64,000 bases of DNA from Sedimentibacter sp. MB35-C1. GTDB taxonomy: Bacteria; Bacillota; Clostridia; Tissierellales; Sedimentibacteraceae. The notes beneath the pieces are model-generated. The model searched no databases and had not been told where the DNA came from. It worked only from the letters and a program-made list of their open reading frames with translations. The DNA lies in assembly GCF_030913635.1 (NCBI RefSeq), contig NZ_CP133188.1:434001-498000 (forward strand), given 5' to 3'. Below, one piece after another: positions 1 to 8,739 of the stretch; position 1 is the first letter of the stretch, and every line of letters begins with the position of its first letter. The translations under genes and the position numbers were made by a program.

Positions 1-1325
1 TACCAACTTTATTATTCTTTAGCTGGTTAATTGTAGTTCCGTTTGCTTACAAAGTAGGTTTAACCTATTCTGATTTACAAAATGGTGCTTTTGAGATGAT
101 CCGAAGAGGCATGGAAGCCATTATAATTATAATGGCAGTAGGTGCGTTAACAGGCTCTTGGATAGCATCTGGAACAGTTCCTGGGTTAATATATGTAGGT
201 TTAAAAGTAATGTCTCCAAGCTTCTTCTTGATTACAAGTTTGTTTCTTTGTTCTATGGTTTCTCTAGCGACAGGAACTTCTTGGGGAACAATTGCAACAG
301 CAGGTATAGCATGTATGGGAATCGGTGAAGGTTTGGGTGTACCTGCAGGAATGACTGCCGGTGCTGTAATTTGCGGAGCGTATTTTGGAGATAAAATGTC
401 ACCTTTGTCAGATACTACAAATATGTGCCCTGCTGTTGCAGGCACAGATGTCATGACTCATATAAAGCATATGTTCTACACCACTATTCCATCTTATGTA
501 ATCACGGCAATTATTTTTCTTGTATTTGGTTTTAAATACGGTTCAAGTAATGTAGATATGTCTAATGTACATGCAATAATGGATTCAATATCTGGATTAT
601 ACAATGTAGGCTTTATTGCATTTATACCGGCAATACTTGTTATAACACTTTTAATTATGAAACAGTCACCGGTTACTTCTATTTTACTTGGAGCTGTAGC
701 TGGAATAATTATCGCTGTGCTCTACCAGGGTCACCCTTTAAACTTTGCTGCCGGAACTTTATACAGTGGCTTTTCTGGAGACTTTGGTAATGAATTCTTA
801 AACAAATTGTTAAACCGCGGTGGTATTGCAAGCATGTTGCAGTTATCAACTATTATGATAACCGGTTTAGGATTGGGAGGTATATTACGAGTATCAGGCA
901 TATTGCCCGCCATTGTAAATAAGCTTACTAATTATATTAAATCTGTAGGAAGTCTTGTTGTTACTACACTTATAATAGGATACGTCGGTAATGCAGTTGG
1001 CGGCTCGCAGTCATTTGCTCACGTAATGACAGGGACTTTAATGGAACCATTATTTATGCAATTTAAATTAAAACCTGAAAATTTATCAAGAGTTTTGGAA
1101 GATGGAGGAACAATGGGAGCACCTATAATCCCCTGGACAGGAAGCGGTGTATACTGTGCAACTATGCTGCAAGTACCATGGTCTGCATATGTTCCATATT
1201 GCTTTTTAAATTTCCTCTGCCCCATTTTTTCTACTATCTATGGATTCACAGGGTATTCAATGAAAAAGTATTCGGATGATGAAATTTCTGAAATAAAACA
1301 ACAAGAGCTTAGAGCAGGAGTATAA
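1..1325 (+). CDS. nhaC: Na+/H+ antiporter, NhaC family (5' end cut by window)
   Basis: Integral membrane antiporter that probably exchanges Na+ for H+ or a small organic solute. The reading frame (from base 3) is open to the window edge, so the true start lies upstream and about 440 residues are visible. The family hallmark GDKMSPLSDTTN is present, as are a GTSWGTIATAG segment and many hydrophobic helices. The C-terminus is a short charged tail. The call to NhaC is firm at family level; the transported solute is not, because NhaC-type proteins include malate/lactate and other antiporters. It points towards the formate/amino-acid locus that follows, but a small gene and terminators separate the two. 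Confidence 0.88.
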   Translation, partial: PTLLFFSWLIVVPFAYKVGLTYSDLQNGAFEMIRRGMEAIIIIMAVGALTGSWIASGTVPGLIYVGLKVMSPSFFLITSLFLCSMVSLATGTSWGTIATAGIACMGIGEGLGVPAGMTAGAVICGAYFGDKMSPLSDTTNMCPAVAGTDVMTHIKHMFYTTIPSYVITAIIFLVFGFKYGSSNVDMSNVHAIMDSISGLYNVGFIAFIPAILVITLLIMKQSPVTSILLGAVAGIIIAVLYQGHPLNFAAGTLYSGFSGDFGNEFLNKLLNRGGIASMLQLSTIMITGLGLGGILRVSGILPAIVNKLTNYIKSVGSLVVTTLIIGYVGNAVGGSQSFAHVMTGTLMEPLFMQFKLKPENLSRVLEDGGTMGAPIIPWTGSGVYCATMLQVPWSAYVPYCFLNFLCPIFSTIYGFTGYSMKKYSDDEISEIKQQELRAGV

Positions 1326-1392
1326 TTATTGATCAAACATTACTCTATCATTTTTTAAAAAATGGCTTTTGTAAATAATATTATAAATGTCA

Positions 1393-1425
1393 GGAGAAGA
1401 AAAAAATACTATACTTTTCTTCTCC
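1393..1425. other. 11-bp inverted repeat after nhaC
   Basis: GGAGAAGAAAA and TTTTCTTCTCC pair perfectly around an 11-base loop. No long T run follows, so this is a possible weak terminator or a processing hairpin between nhaC and the next gene. Confidence 0.45.
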
Positions 1426-1480
1426 TATAAGTCACTAAGCCTTAAAGCTTATTTAAATATTTAATTACTTAGAGGGAAGT

Positions 1481-1789
1481 ATGAATTTTAATTATTTGTT
1501 TTCAGATGCAAATAAAGCCAATGTCAGTTATTTCTTATTAATACAAGATATAGTAGGTATATTGATAGTTTTACTGGGACTTAAATTATCTATTCTATAT
1601 TTTTTATGTATTATTAGACAGGGTAAAAAATCAAAAAATATTATATGTCTAATGGGTAGTGTAATGCTTATACTTTCAGGGATTAATCTTGTGTTTTTTT
1701 ATGAAGGCCTGAGAACATGGACTATCAGCATAGTGCTTGTTATAATTGGATTTTTATTAGGAAAATTAGCTTATAAGAAACTCTACTAA
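1481..1789 (+). CDS. Small membrane protein of unknown function
   Basis: Predicted 102-residue protein with three hydrophobic segments (roughly residues 20-45, 55-72 and 78-96) and a short basic loop with GKKSKN between the first two. I do not recognise the family. The start has a GAGG-type ribosome binding site a few bases upstream, and the gene ends just before a strong terminator, so it looks like a genuine gene. Its position between nhaC and the convergent focA gives no clear functional hint. Confidence 0.6.
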   Translation: MNFNYLFSDANKANVSYFLLIQDIVGILIVLLGLKLSILYFLCIIRQGKKSKNIICLMGSVMLILSGINLVFFYEGLRTWTISIVLVIIGFLLGKLAYKKLY

Positions 1790-1851
1790 ATTCAATACTA
1801 ATACTTTCCTCATTATTGGAGACATCCTAAGAATGGAATTATTGTGACACA

Positions 1852-1886
1852 AAAGGTATTTAGAAGCTGCATTCTAAATACCTTTT
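1852..1886. terminator. Bidirectional terminator between convergent genes
   Basis: A 14-bp stem (AAAGGTATTTAGAA with its complement) around a six-base loop, followed by T residues on both strands. It separates the small membrane protein gene from focA, which converge here. Confidence 0.85.
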
Positions 1887-1980
1887 TAATTGCCCTTCTT
1901 TTCTATTTAACCGCATTTGAAACAAAATAATATCCTAGCATATAAATTAAAAATAAATATATCAATAGTTCCGCATAAAA

Positions 1981-2724
1981 TTATTTATAATAAACTCTGT
2001 AGTACATAATTGGAACTAGTATTCCTCCTCCTATGAAATTTCCTATAGCCACCGGTATAAAATTATCTAATACTACTTCTGATATAGTTATTGCACTGTC
2101 AACAATCATTGCCATGGGAAGATAAAACATGTTCGCCACAACATGCTCATAGCCACAAAGCACAAAAAGCATTATAGGAAACCAACACCCCAGTATCTTT
2201 CCTGTTGTATCCTTAGACGTTGTTGCAAACCAAACTCCAAGAGACACCAATACATTGCAAAGTATTCCTTTAAAAAGTGCCTCTGTAAATGATAGCGACA
2301 GTTTTGAATTTGCTATGTTTACAACAGTTTCCGCCATAGCTGGATTGTTGTAAATCCCCCCAAAATACAAAAACCCAACTGCCACTAGTGCTCCAATAAG
2401 ATTTCCTATTAATACCTGCAGCAAGCTTGACATATAGTCCTTAAAGGTTATTTTTTTATGTAGAAGTGCAAATGTCATAAGGCAATTTCCTGTAAACAAC
2501 TCTCCTCCCACAAGCACAATCAGCATCAACCCAACCGGGAAAACAGCTGCTCTTATAAATAAATTGTCATATGTAACCATAAACCCCTGAGCACCAAGAG
2601 AGATGTACAATCCAGCCATTATACTCATTATATATCGTTTTTTTACTGTCATTGCAACTTTTTTCTGTGCTGATTCTATAAGTGCTTCAGAGGTTTCTTT
2701 AGGTGTTAAACAAACATTACTCAA
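1981..2724 (-). CDS. focA: Formate/nitrite transporter (FNT) family channel
   Basis: 247-residue pentameric-channel subunit of the FNT family, here most likely for formate exit or entry. Visible signatures are GGELFTGN, the conserved NLIGAL segment, GYEHVVANMF and NFIGGG, which are the paired helix-break motifs of the family. Five to six membrane helices span residues 30-245. The start is a TTG preceded by AAAGGAG eight bases upstream. It lies 55 bases downstream of the formate-THF ligase gene and is the last gene of the leftward operon. That placement supports formate rather than nitrite as substrate, and suggests export of formate released by the ligase working in reverse. Confidence 0.88.
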   Translation of the reverse strand: MSNVCLTPKETSEALIESAQKKVAMTVKKRYIMSIMAGLYISLGAQGFMVTYDNLFIRAAVFPVGLMLIVLVGGELFTGNCLMTFALLHKKITFKDYMSSLLQVLIGNLIGALVAVGFLYFGGIYNNPAMAETVVNIANSKLSLSFTEALFKGILCNVLVSLGVWFATTSKDTTGKILGCWFPIMLFVLCGYEHVVANMFYLPMAMIVDSAITISEVVLDNFIPVAIGNFIGGGILVPIMYYRVYYK

Positions 2725-2779
2725 GTTAACATCTCCTTTTATATTGTATAAGCAAAAGGCTGTTTCCAGCCTTTTTAAA

Positions 2780-4465
2780 TTAGAATAATCCTTTTATTTT
2801 CCCGTCAACATCAACATCAATATTTTCTGCAGATGGTATCTTTGGAAGTCCAGGCATTTTCATAATATCTCCAGTAAGTGCCACCAAAAAACCCGCACCT
2901 GAAGAAATAGTAACATCTCGAATAGTAATTTTGAAACCTGTAGGTCTGCCAAGAATCTTTGGGTCATCTGTCAGCGAATACTGATTTTTAGCCATACATA
3001 TTGGCAAGTTTCCAAATCCAAGTTTTTCAAAATTTGCAATTTCCTTGCTTGCCTTCGCAGAAAATTCAACTGTATCCGCCCCATAAAGCTTTTTAGATAT
3101 TGCTGTTATTTTTTCCTTTATCGGCTGATCAAGTTCATATGCAAATTCCATTGCACTTTCTTTTTGTGAAAGTCTAAGAACTTCTTGAGCTAGCTCTACT
3201 CCGCCTTCGCTTCCCTTGCCCCACACTTCAGAGAGAGCTACATTAACTTCAAGGGCTTTGCATTTTTCCTTTATAAGATCTAGTTCAGATACCGTATCTG
3301 TAGGAAATCTGTTTATGGCAACAACAGCTGGTAGCTTAAATACTTTAGTAATATTTTCAACATGCTTAAGTAAATTAGGAATTCCTTTTTCAAGAGCCGC
3401 AAGATTTTCAGTTCCCAAGTTATCCTTTGCAATTCCTCCGTTATATTTCAAAGCTTTAACCGTTGCAACTATTACAACAGCACTTGGTTTTAATCCCGTC
3501 TTACGGCATTTTATGTCTATAAATTTCTCTGCTCCAAGATCTGCACCAAAACCTGCTTCTGTTACAACATAGTCTGCAATCTTACCAGCCATTTTTGTAG
3601 CAATGACAGAGTTACATCCGTGAGCTATGTTTGCAAAAGGCCCGCCGTGTATAAATGCCGGAGTTCCTTCTAATGTTTGAACAAGATTTGGTTTCAACGC
3701 ATCCTTCAAAAGCGCAGCCATTGCTCCATGCGCCTTGAGCTGTCCTGCTGTTACTGGCTGACCATCTCTTGTATATGCTACTATTATCTTTGAAAGATTT
3801 TCTTTCAGTTCAGTAACATTGTTTGAAAGACAGAATACCGCCATAACTTCAGATGCCACAGTAATGTCAAAACCATCTTCTCTTGCTACTCCGTTTGCCT
3901 TTCCTCCCAATCCGCATACTATACTTCTCAGCTGCCTGTCATTCATATCCACAGCTCTTCTCCACACTATGCGCCTTGTATCAATATTAAGATTATTGCC
4001 TTGGTGAATGTGATTGTCAATCATGGCAGCCAAAAGATTATTAGCAGCCCCTATTGCGTGAAAATCTCCTGTAAAATGAAGATTAATATCTTCCATAGGA
4101 ATTACTTGTGAATATCCTCCTCCGGCAGCTCCTCCTTTTACTCCAAATACTGGTCCGAGAGAAGGTTCTCGCAACGCAACAATCGTTTTCTTACCAAGTC
4201 TTGAAAGAGCATCTCCAAGTCCTATGGTAGTTGTTGTCTTTCCTTCTCCAGCAGGTGTAGGGTTTATTGCCGTAACTAATACAAGTTTGGCGTTTTCTTT
4301 TTTGCTTAGTTCATTCTGCAAATACTTGTAATCAATCTTAGCCTTATATTTTCCGTAATTTTCTACATACTGATCAGGTATTTCAATTTTATCTGCTATC
4401 TTGTTAATTAAAATTGGCTCAGCCTGCTGAGCTATTTCTATATCACTTAAAAACTTTTTTGTCAT
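2780..4465 (-). CDS. fhs: Formate--tetrahydrofolate ligase
   Basis: Cytosolic enzyme that interconverts formate, ATP and tetrahydrofolate with 10-formyl-THF, ADP and phosphate. It is 561 residues, close to the usual 555-560. The ATP-binding segment [18 protein letters not shown] sits near residue 68, and [21 protein letters not shown] follows in the expected order; the C-terminus carries the family's [16 protein letters not shown] segment. The gene begins 24 bases after the NSS transporter gene and is followed by focA. In a fermenting anaerobe this arrangement suggests the ATP-yielding direction: formyl-THF to formate, which then leaves through FocA. That direction is inference. Confidence 0.95.
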   Translation of the reverse strand: MTKKFLSDIEIAQQAEPILINKIADKIEIPDQYVENYGKYKAKIDYKYLQNELSKKENAKLVLVTAINPTPAGEGKTTTTIGLGDALSRLGKKTIVALREPSLGPVFGVKGGAAGGGYSQVIPMEDINLHFTGDFHAIGAANNLLAAMIDNHIHQGNNLNIDTRRIVWRRAVDMNDRQLRSIVCGLGGKANGVAREDGFDITVASEVMAVFCLSNNVTELKENLSKIIVAYTRDGQPVTAGQLKAHGAMAALLKDALKPNLVQTLEGTPAFIHGGPFANIAHGCNSVIATKMAGKIADYVVTEAGFGADLGAEKFIDIKCRKTGLKPSAVVIVATVKALKYNGGIAKDNLGTENLAALEKGIPNLLKHVENITKVFKLPAVVAINRFPTDTVSELDLIKEKCKALEVNVALSEVWGKGSEGGVELAQEVLRLSQKESAMEFAYELDQPIKEKITAISKKLYGADTVEFSAKASKEIANFEKLGFGNLPICMAKNQYSLTDDPKILGRPTGFKITIRDVTISSGAGFLVALTGDIMKMPGLPKIPSAENIDVDVDGKIKGLF

Positions 4466-4489
4466 AAAATTCTCACTTTCATATTAAAA

Positions 4490-5866
4490 TTACTTAATTA
4501 TTCCAAGGCTTGAAAGACATATAATAATCAAAGCTATTGGGCATATATATTTTACTGCAAAAAACCATATCCCATTTATTTTTGATGTATACAATCCATT
4601 GCTTGATACTTGCTCCATGGCATTTTTTTTGCCCCAAACCCATCCTACCATTATTGCGCTGAACAAACCAATTATAGGGTAGCTTATATTACTTGCAAAA
4701 TAGTCGAACAGATCGAAAAACGTTTTTCCAAAAATAGTAATATTGCTCCATATCCCAAAGCCTAAACTTACAGGAATTCCTAAAACAAAACATGCAATAC
4801 CTGTTCCAATACATGATTTTTTTCTTTCGAAATTAAATTTTTCTATCATAAACGGAACCACTATTTCAAGTATGGAAACTGATGAAGTTATTGATGCAAA
4901 TAACAATAATGTAAAAAATATAAAGCTAAAGAATCCACCAAAAGGTATTTGGCTAAACAACCCAGGAACGGTTATAAAAACTAAGCTAGGGCCTGAACCA
5001 GGTTCAACACCAAATGCAAAAGCTGCAGGTATTACTATTAAGCCAGCTAACAATGCAACTGCTGTATCTGTCAATATTATAGACACCGTACTTTTAGGAA
5101 TATTTGTTTTTTCACTAAGATAACTTCCATATACAACCATTCCTGTTGTTCCAACATTTAAAGAAAAGAACACTTGCCCGCAAGCTGCAACAATTAGTGC
5201 CATTGTAACTTTTGAAAAATCAGGTTTTAAATAAAATTCTACCCCTGCCATTGCACCGTCAAGAGTTAAACTTCTAAAAGCTAAAACAACAAGCATAACA
5301 AGAAGCGCAGGCATTAATATTTTATTCCATTTTTCAATACCGTTTTTTATTCCTTTCATAACAATGTAGACAGTGAAAAACATGAAAAAGAACTGAGGAA
5401 TTAACGGTAGTATTGGATTCCCTATAAAGCTTCCAAAGAAATCTCCTACCTGTTCCGGTGCAATTGTAGTTAATGTAGTAAATGAGTTAAGCATATAATG
5501 TATAATCCACCCACCAATAACCGCATAATATGATAATACTAAAATCGCACAAAGAATACCAAGATACCCCATCCAAGCAAATTTAGAACTAATCTTTTTA
5601 TATGCATCTACAGCATTAGACTTACCATATCTTCCAACAACGAAATCAACTAATAGCATTGATGCTCCAATTAACAAAATGATTATTAGATAGACAGCTA
5701 CAAATGCAGCTCCTCCATTGGTTCCTGTCATATAAGGAAATTTCCACACATTTCCTAAGCCTACTGCTGAACCTGCCGAAGCAAGTATAAATCCTAATTG
5801 ACTACCCCACTGCTCACGTTTTTGTTCGGGCTGAATTTTAACTTCAACATCATTTTTTGTTGACAT
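4490..5866 (-). CDS. Sodium-dependent transporter, NSS (SLC6/LeuT) family
   Basis: Na+-coupled amino-acid symporter of 458 residues with about eleven membrane helices. The first helix carries the LeuT-type signature (ASAGSAVGLGNVWKFPY), with the unwound substrate and Na+ site. The start chosen is the internal ATG at 5866 because GGAGGAATGT precedes it; the ATG twelve bases upstream overlaps that ribosome binding site. It sits between the HMGL-family gene and fhs on the same strand, so it probably imports the amino acid the locus degrades. Known relatives carry tryptophan, tyrosine, alanine or leucine; nothing in the sequence lets me choose. Confidence 0.9.
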   Translation of the reverse strand: MSTKNDVEVKIQPEQKREQWGSQLGFILASAGSAVGLGNVWKFPYMTGTNGGAAFVAVYLIIILLIGASMLLVDFVVGRYGKSNAVDAYKKISSKFAWMGYLGILCAILVLSYYAVIGGWIIHYMLNSFTTLTTIAPEQVGDFFGSFIGNPILPLIPQFFFMFFTVYIVMKGIKNGIEKWNKILMPALLVMLVVLAFRSLTLDGAMAGVEFYLKPDFSKVTMALIVAACGQVFFSLNVGTTGMVVYGSYLSEKTNIPKSTVSIILTDTAVALLAGLIVIPAAFAFGVEPGSGPSLVFITVPGLFSQIPFGGFFSFIFFTLLLFASITSSVSILEIVVPFMIEKFNFERKKSCIGTGIACFVLGIPVSLGFGIWSNITIFGKTFFDLFDYFASNISYPIIGLFSAIMVGWVWGKKNAMEQVSSNGLYTSKINGIWFFAVKYICPIALIIICLSSLGIIK

Positions 5867-5902
5867 ACATTCCTCCATATAATATTTTTTATAATGTAAG
5901 CT

Positions 5903-5942
5903 ATAATATTGGACAAATAATATTTTACTTGTCCAACATTAT
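5903..5942 (-). other. Intercistronic hairpin in the leftward operon
   Basis: TTGGACAA and TTGTCCAA form the core of a long stem, extended by A/T pairs, between the HMGL-family gene and the NSS gene. There is no T run after it, so it may stabilise or process the transcript, or partially attenuate it. Confidence 0.5.
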
Positions 5943-5969
5943 TACGAGAACCTTTTTTTCTTGCTAATT

Positions 5970-7184
5970 TTATTTGCAGTTGTTAACTAATTCCTTAAAC
6001 TCATCACCAGTAAGCACTCTTCCTTTTTCAATTGAAAATTCTTTTACCATGTCCAATAATTTCCCTCGTTTGTCTTCATCTAATTCAAGATTGTATTTTT
6101 TAAGCCACATAAGGATGTTTGCACTTCCGCTTTTTTTACCAAGAAATATGTAAGGTTCAGTGTTTCCTGTTAACTCCCATCTATAAGGAAGCATAATTAA
6201 AGGATCTACATCCTTAGAATTCATCCACATATTTGAGGGCATTCCCGTTTCCCATCCAAAAATTTCTTTTCCGACAACTGCCTTAGTTGGAGGCACAGGA
6301 AATTTTGTTCTTTCTTCAACTAATTTGGAAAGTTCCATTAATTTTTCAGTTTTTATACCGGTATCAACACCATACAAGCAATTTAAAGATAATGCTAACG
6401 GTTCTAACGGACAACTGCCTGCTCTTTCTCCAATGCCATTTACAGTTACGTGGGCAACGCTTGCACCAGCTGTAAGAGCTGCTATAGTTGTAGAAACACT
6501 CAGCCCAAAATCTTCATGAAAATGAGCTTCAACCGGAAGACCAAATTTATCAATAAGTGTTTTTACTGTATAAGCTGCCCCCTCAGGAGAAAATGCACCG
6601 AATGTATCAACAAGAGCTATTGAATCAACATGCCCTCCTCCTTCAATTATAGCCTGTAATGTACTTAAAAGGAAATCTAAATCTGCACGAGAACCATCCG
6701 CTGGAAAAAACGTAACATACAAACCCAGTTCATGCGCGAACCTTGTTGACTCACATGCAGCTTTAATTGCCTTTTCAGCCGTCCATTTCATTCCGTGCTT
6801 AAGTAAATGATTGCTTCCAGGCACCTCTGCCAGCACACCATACACCCCACAGTCTTTTGCTAATTGAATATCTGACTTAACATTTCTTACAAACGCAAAC
6901 ACTTTAGCCTTTAATCCCAACTGGCAAATTTCTTTTATTGCCTCCGCATCTTCTTTTGATGCTGCAGGGGTCCCTGCCTCAATCCTATGAACTCCGGCCT
7001 CATCCAGTTTTTTTGCTATAGCAATTTTATCATTTTTCTTCAAAATGATATTAGGTTGCTGTTCGCCATCTCTTAATGTAGTATCTAAAATTTCAATATT
7101 AGGTGCAAAGTTAAATTTAGATACTACTTCATCTACATAGTTCGATTGGCTCACCCACCATTTACCTTCTTCTTTATAACCCAT
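5970..7184 (-). CDS. HMGL-family acyltransferase/lyase (homocitrate/isopropylmalate synthase-like)
   Basis: 404-residue TIM-barrel enzyme of the HMG-CoA lyase / isopropylmalate synthase superfamily. LDTTLRDGEQQP near residue 34 supplies the metal-binding Asp and catalytic Arg. AHFHEDFGLS near residue 220 supplies the metal-binding His pair, with Glu where most synthases have Asn. VNGIGERAGSCPLEPLA matches the family's nGiGER loop. The barrel covers roughly residues 28-300; the remaining C-terminal region is short and lacks a LeuA-type regulatory domain. The start follows GGAGG eight bases upstream. It heads the leftward operon and faces the aminotransferase, so it probably condenses or cleaves a 2-oxo acid made from an amino acid. 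It could act as a synthase with acetyl-CoA or as a lyase; the sequence does not decide. Confidence 0.8.
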   Translation of the reverse strand: MGYKEEGKWWVSQSNYVDEVVSKFNFAPNIEILDTTLRDGEQQPNIILKKNDKIAIAKKLDEAGVHRIEAGTPAASKEDAEAIKEICQLGLKAKVFAFVRNVKSDIQLAKDCGVYGVLAEVPGSNHLLKHGMKWTAEKAIKAACESTRFAHELGLYVTFFPADGSRADLDFLLSTLQAIIEGGGHVDSIALVDTFGAFSPEGAAYTVKTLIDKFGLPVEAHFHEDFGLSVSTTIAALTAGASVAHVTVNGIGERAGSCPLEPLALSLNCLYGVDTGIKTEKLMELSKLVEERTKFPVPPTKAVVGKEIFGWETGMPSNMWMNSKDVDPLIMLPYRWELTGNTEPYIFLGKKSGSANILMWLKKYNLELDEDKRGKLLDMVKEFSIEKGRVLTGDEFKELVNNCK

Positions 7185-7269
7185 TTCAAATCCTCCTTCT
7201 GTTTTTGTTATTGTTGTAATTTTGTTTATAATGTTTTGAAATTATATCAACAATATTTTTATAGCACAT

Positions 7270-7298
7270 AGTATATATCACCTTACTAACATTGTCAA
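7270..7298 (-). promoter_or_regulatory. Sigma-A promoter of the leftward operon
   Basis: On the minus strand a perfect TTGACA box is followed, after 17 bases, by TATACT. It lies about 86 bases upstream of the HMGL-family start and should drive that gene, the NSS transporter, fhs and focA. Confidence 0.8.
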
Positions 7299-7454
7299 TC
7301 ATTTTATAAGCTCTTGAATTTTATTTTTACGCATTTAATTGCTAATTACTTGCATATAGCTTCAAATAAACGTTTTGTTTTAGTTAATAATTTTCATTCA
7401 GCATTTATTTTTTATCTTTTTTATATTTTTATATTTCATAACTTTATTATTCTA

Positions 7455-7483
7455 TTGACATAGTTTTAATTGTATAATATAAT
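7455..7483 (+). promoter_or_regulatory. Consensus sigma-A promoter of the rightward operon
   Basis: TTGACA, 17-base spacer, TATAAT: a perfect match to the consensus, ending 47 bases upstream of the aminotransferase start. Confidence 0.88.
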
Positions 7484-7530
7484 ACACAAAACAAATAATT
7501 TGACTTTAATAATAGTAAAAGGAGTGCTAT

Positions 7531-8724
7531 ATGAACTATCAATTTTCAGAAAGAATGTCTACAATAAGATCTTCCTCAATTAGAGAAATTTTAAAAATCA
7601 CACAAAACCCTGAAGTTATTTCTTTTGCAGCAGGAAGCCCGGCCTCAGAATCTTTTCCGATACAAGAGTTTTCTGAACTGTCTAAAGAAATTTATGAAAA
7701 AAATCCGGTACAAGCGTTACAGTATAATGTTACAGAAGGATACCCTCCCCTTCTCGACAAAATTTCAAAAAGGCTAAAAGAAAAATTCAAAGTAGGAAAT
7801 GAAAACGATTCAACATTAGTAGTATCAGGTGGACAACAAGGTATAGAATTTATAGCAAAGGTTTTATGCAATGAAGGAGATACAATAATATGCGAAAATC
7901 CTACATTTGTCGGTGGAATGAATGCTTTTAGATCACACGGCGCAAATCTTGTGGGAATCGAAATGGATGATGAAGGAATCAGAGTTGACAATTTAGAAAA
8001 GGCAATCAAGAATAACAAAAACGTAAAAATGATTTATCTCATACCAACTTTCCAAAACCCAACAGGAAAAACAATGAGTCTAAGAAGAAGGAAAGAGGTA
8101 TATGAGTTAGCATCAAAATACAATATTCTTATATTAGAAGATAATCCTTATGGTGAATTAAGATTTAACGGCGAGGATATAGCCCCTATAAAAAGCATGG
8201 ACACTGAAGGAATAGTCATTTACTGCGGCTCATTTTCCAAAACATTGTCAGCTGGAATGAGACTTGGATTTGTAAACGGCCCAAGTAAAATTTTACAAAA
8301 AATAGTTCTTGCCAAGCAAGTTTCGGACGTACATACAAACATATATTTTCAGATACTTACAGATAAATACCTTGAAAAATACGATTATGATGCTCATATT
8401 GAAGAAATAAGAAACTTATATAGAAGAAAATCAAATTTAATGATAAAGACCATTGAAAAAAACTTCTATGAAAGAGTTCAGTTTACAAGACCTGATGGAG
8501 GGCTTTTCCTTTGGTGTACAATGCCTGATGAAATAGATATTAATGAGTTTACAAAAAGAGCACTGGAGAAAAAAGTTGCATTTGTCCCCGGGCATGATTT
8601 TCTTCCTGATTACGACGAGCCATGCCATTGCTTCAGATTAAATTATTCGACTCCATCCGATGAAAGCATCGTAAATGGAATAAAGATAATTGCTGAAGTT
8701 ATAAATGAATTTTTAGATAAATAG
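7531..8724 (+). CDS. PLP-dependent aminotransferase, class I (2-aminoadipate/MocR-like branch)
   Basis: 397-residue fold-type I transaminase. The PLP lysine lies in GSFSKTLSAGMRLGF near residue 237; QNPTGKTMS and LEDNPYGELRF supply the cofactor-contacting Asn, Asp and Tyr. The N-terminal SIREILKITQNPEVISFAAGSP is typical of the LysN/2-aminoadipate aminotransferase group, which accepts a broad range of amino acids. AAAGGAG precedes the ATG. It is the first gene of the rightward operon and is separated by 15 bases from the fusion enzyme. It probably converts the imported amino acid to its 2-oxo acid. The exact amino acid is not predictable from sequence alone. Confidence 0.88.
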   Translation: MNYQFSERMSTIRSSSIREILKITQNPEVISFAAGSPASESFPIQEFSELSKEIYEKNPVQALQYNVTEGYPPLLDKISKRLKEKFKVGNENDSTLVVSGGQQGIEFIAKVLCNEGDTIICENPTFVGGMNAFRSHGANLVGIEMDDEGIRVDNLEKAIKNNKNVKMIYLIPTFQNPTGKTMSLRRRKEVYELASKYNILILEDNPYGELRFNGEDIAPIKSMDTEGIVIYCGSFSKTLSAGMRLGFVNGPSKILQKIVLAKQVSDVHTNIYFQILTDKYLEKYDYDAHIEEIRNLYRRKSNLMIKTIEKNFYERVQFTRPDGGLFLWCTMPDEIDINEFTKRALEKKVAFVPGHDFLPDYDEPCHCFRLNYSTPSDESIVNGIKIIAEVINEFLDK

Positions 8725-8739
8725 ATGGAGGTTATTTAA

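Larger units (their letters stand above)
7185..7530. other. Divergent intergenic control region
   Basis: 346 bases between the two arms of the formyl/amino-acid locus. It contains only the two outward sigma-A promoters and AT-rich spacer. I saw no riboswitch fold or obvious long palindrome, although a regulator operator would be expected here. Confidence 0.6.
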
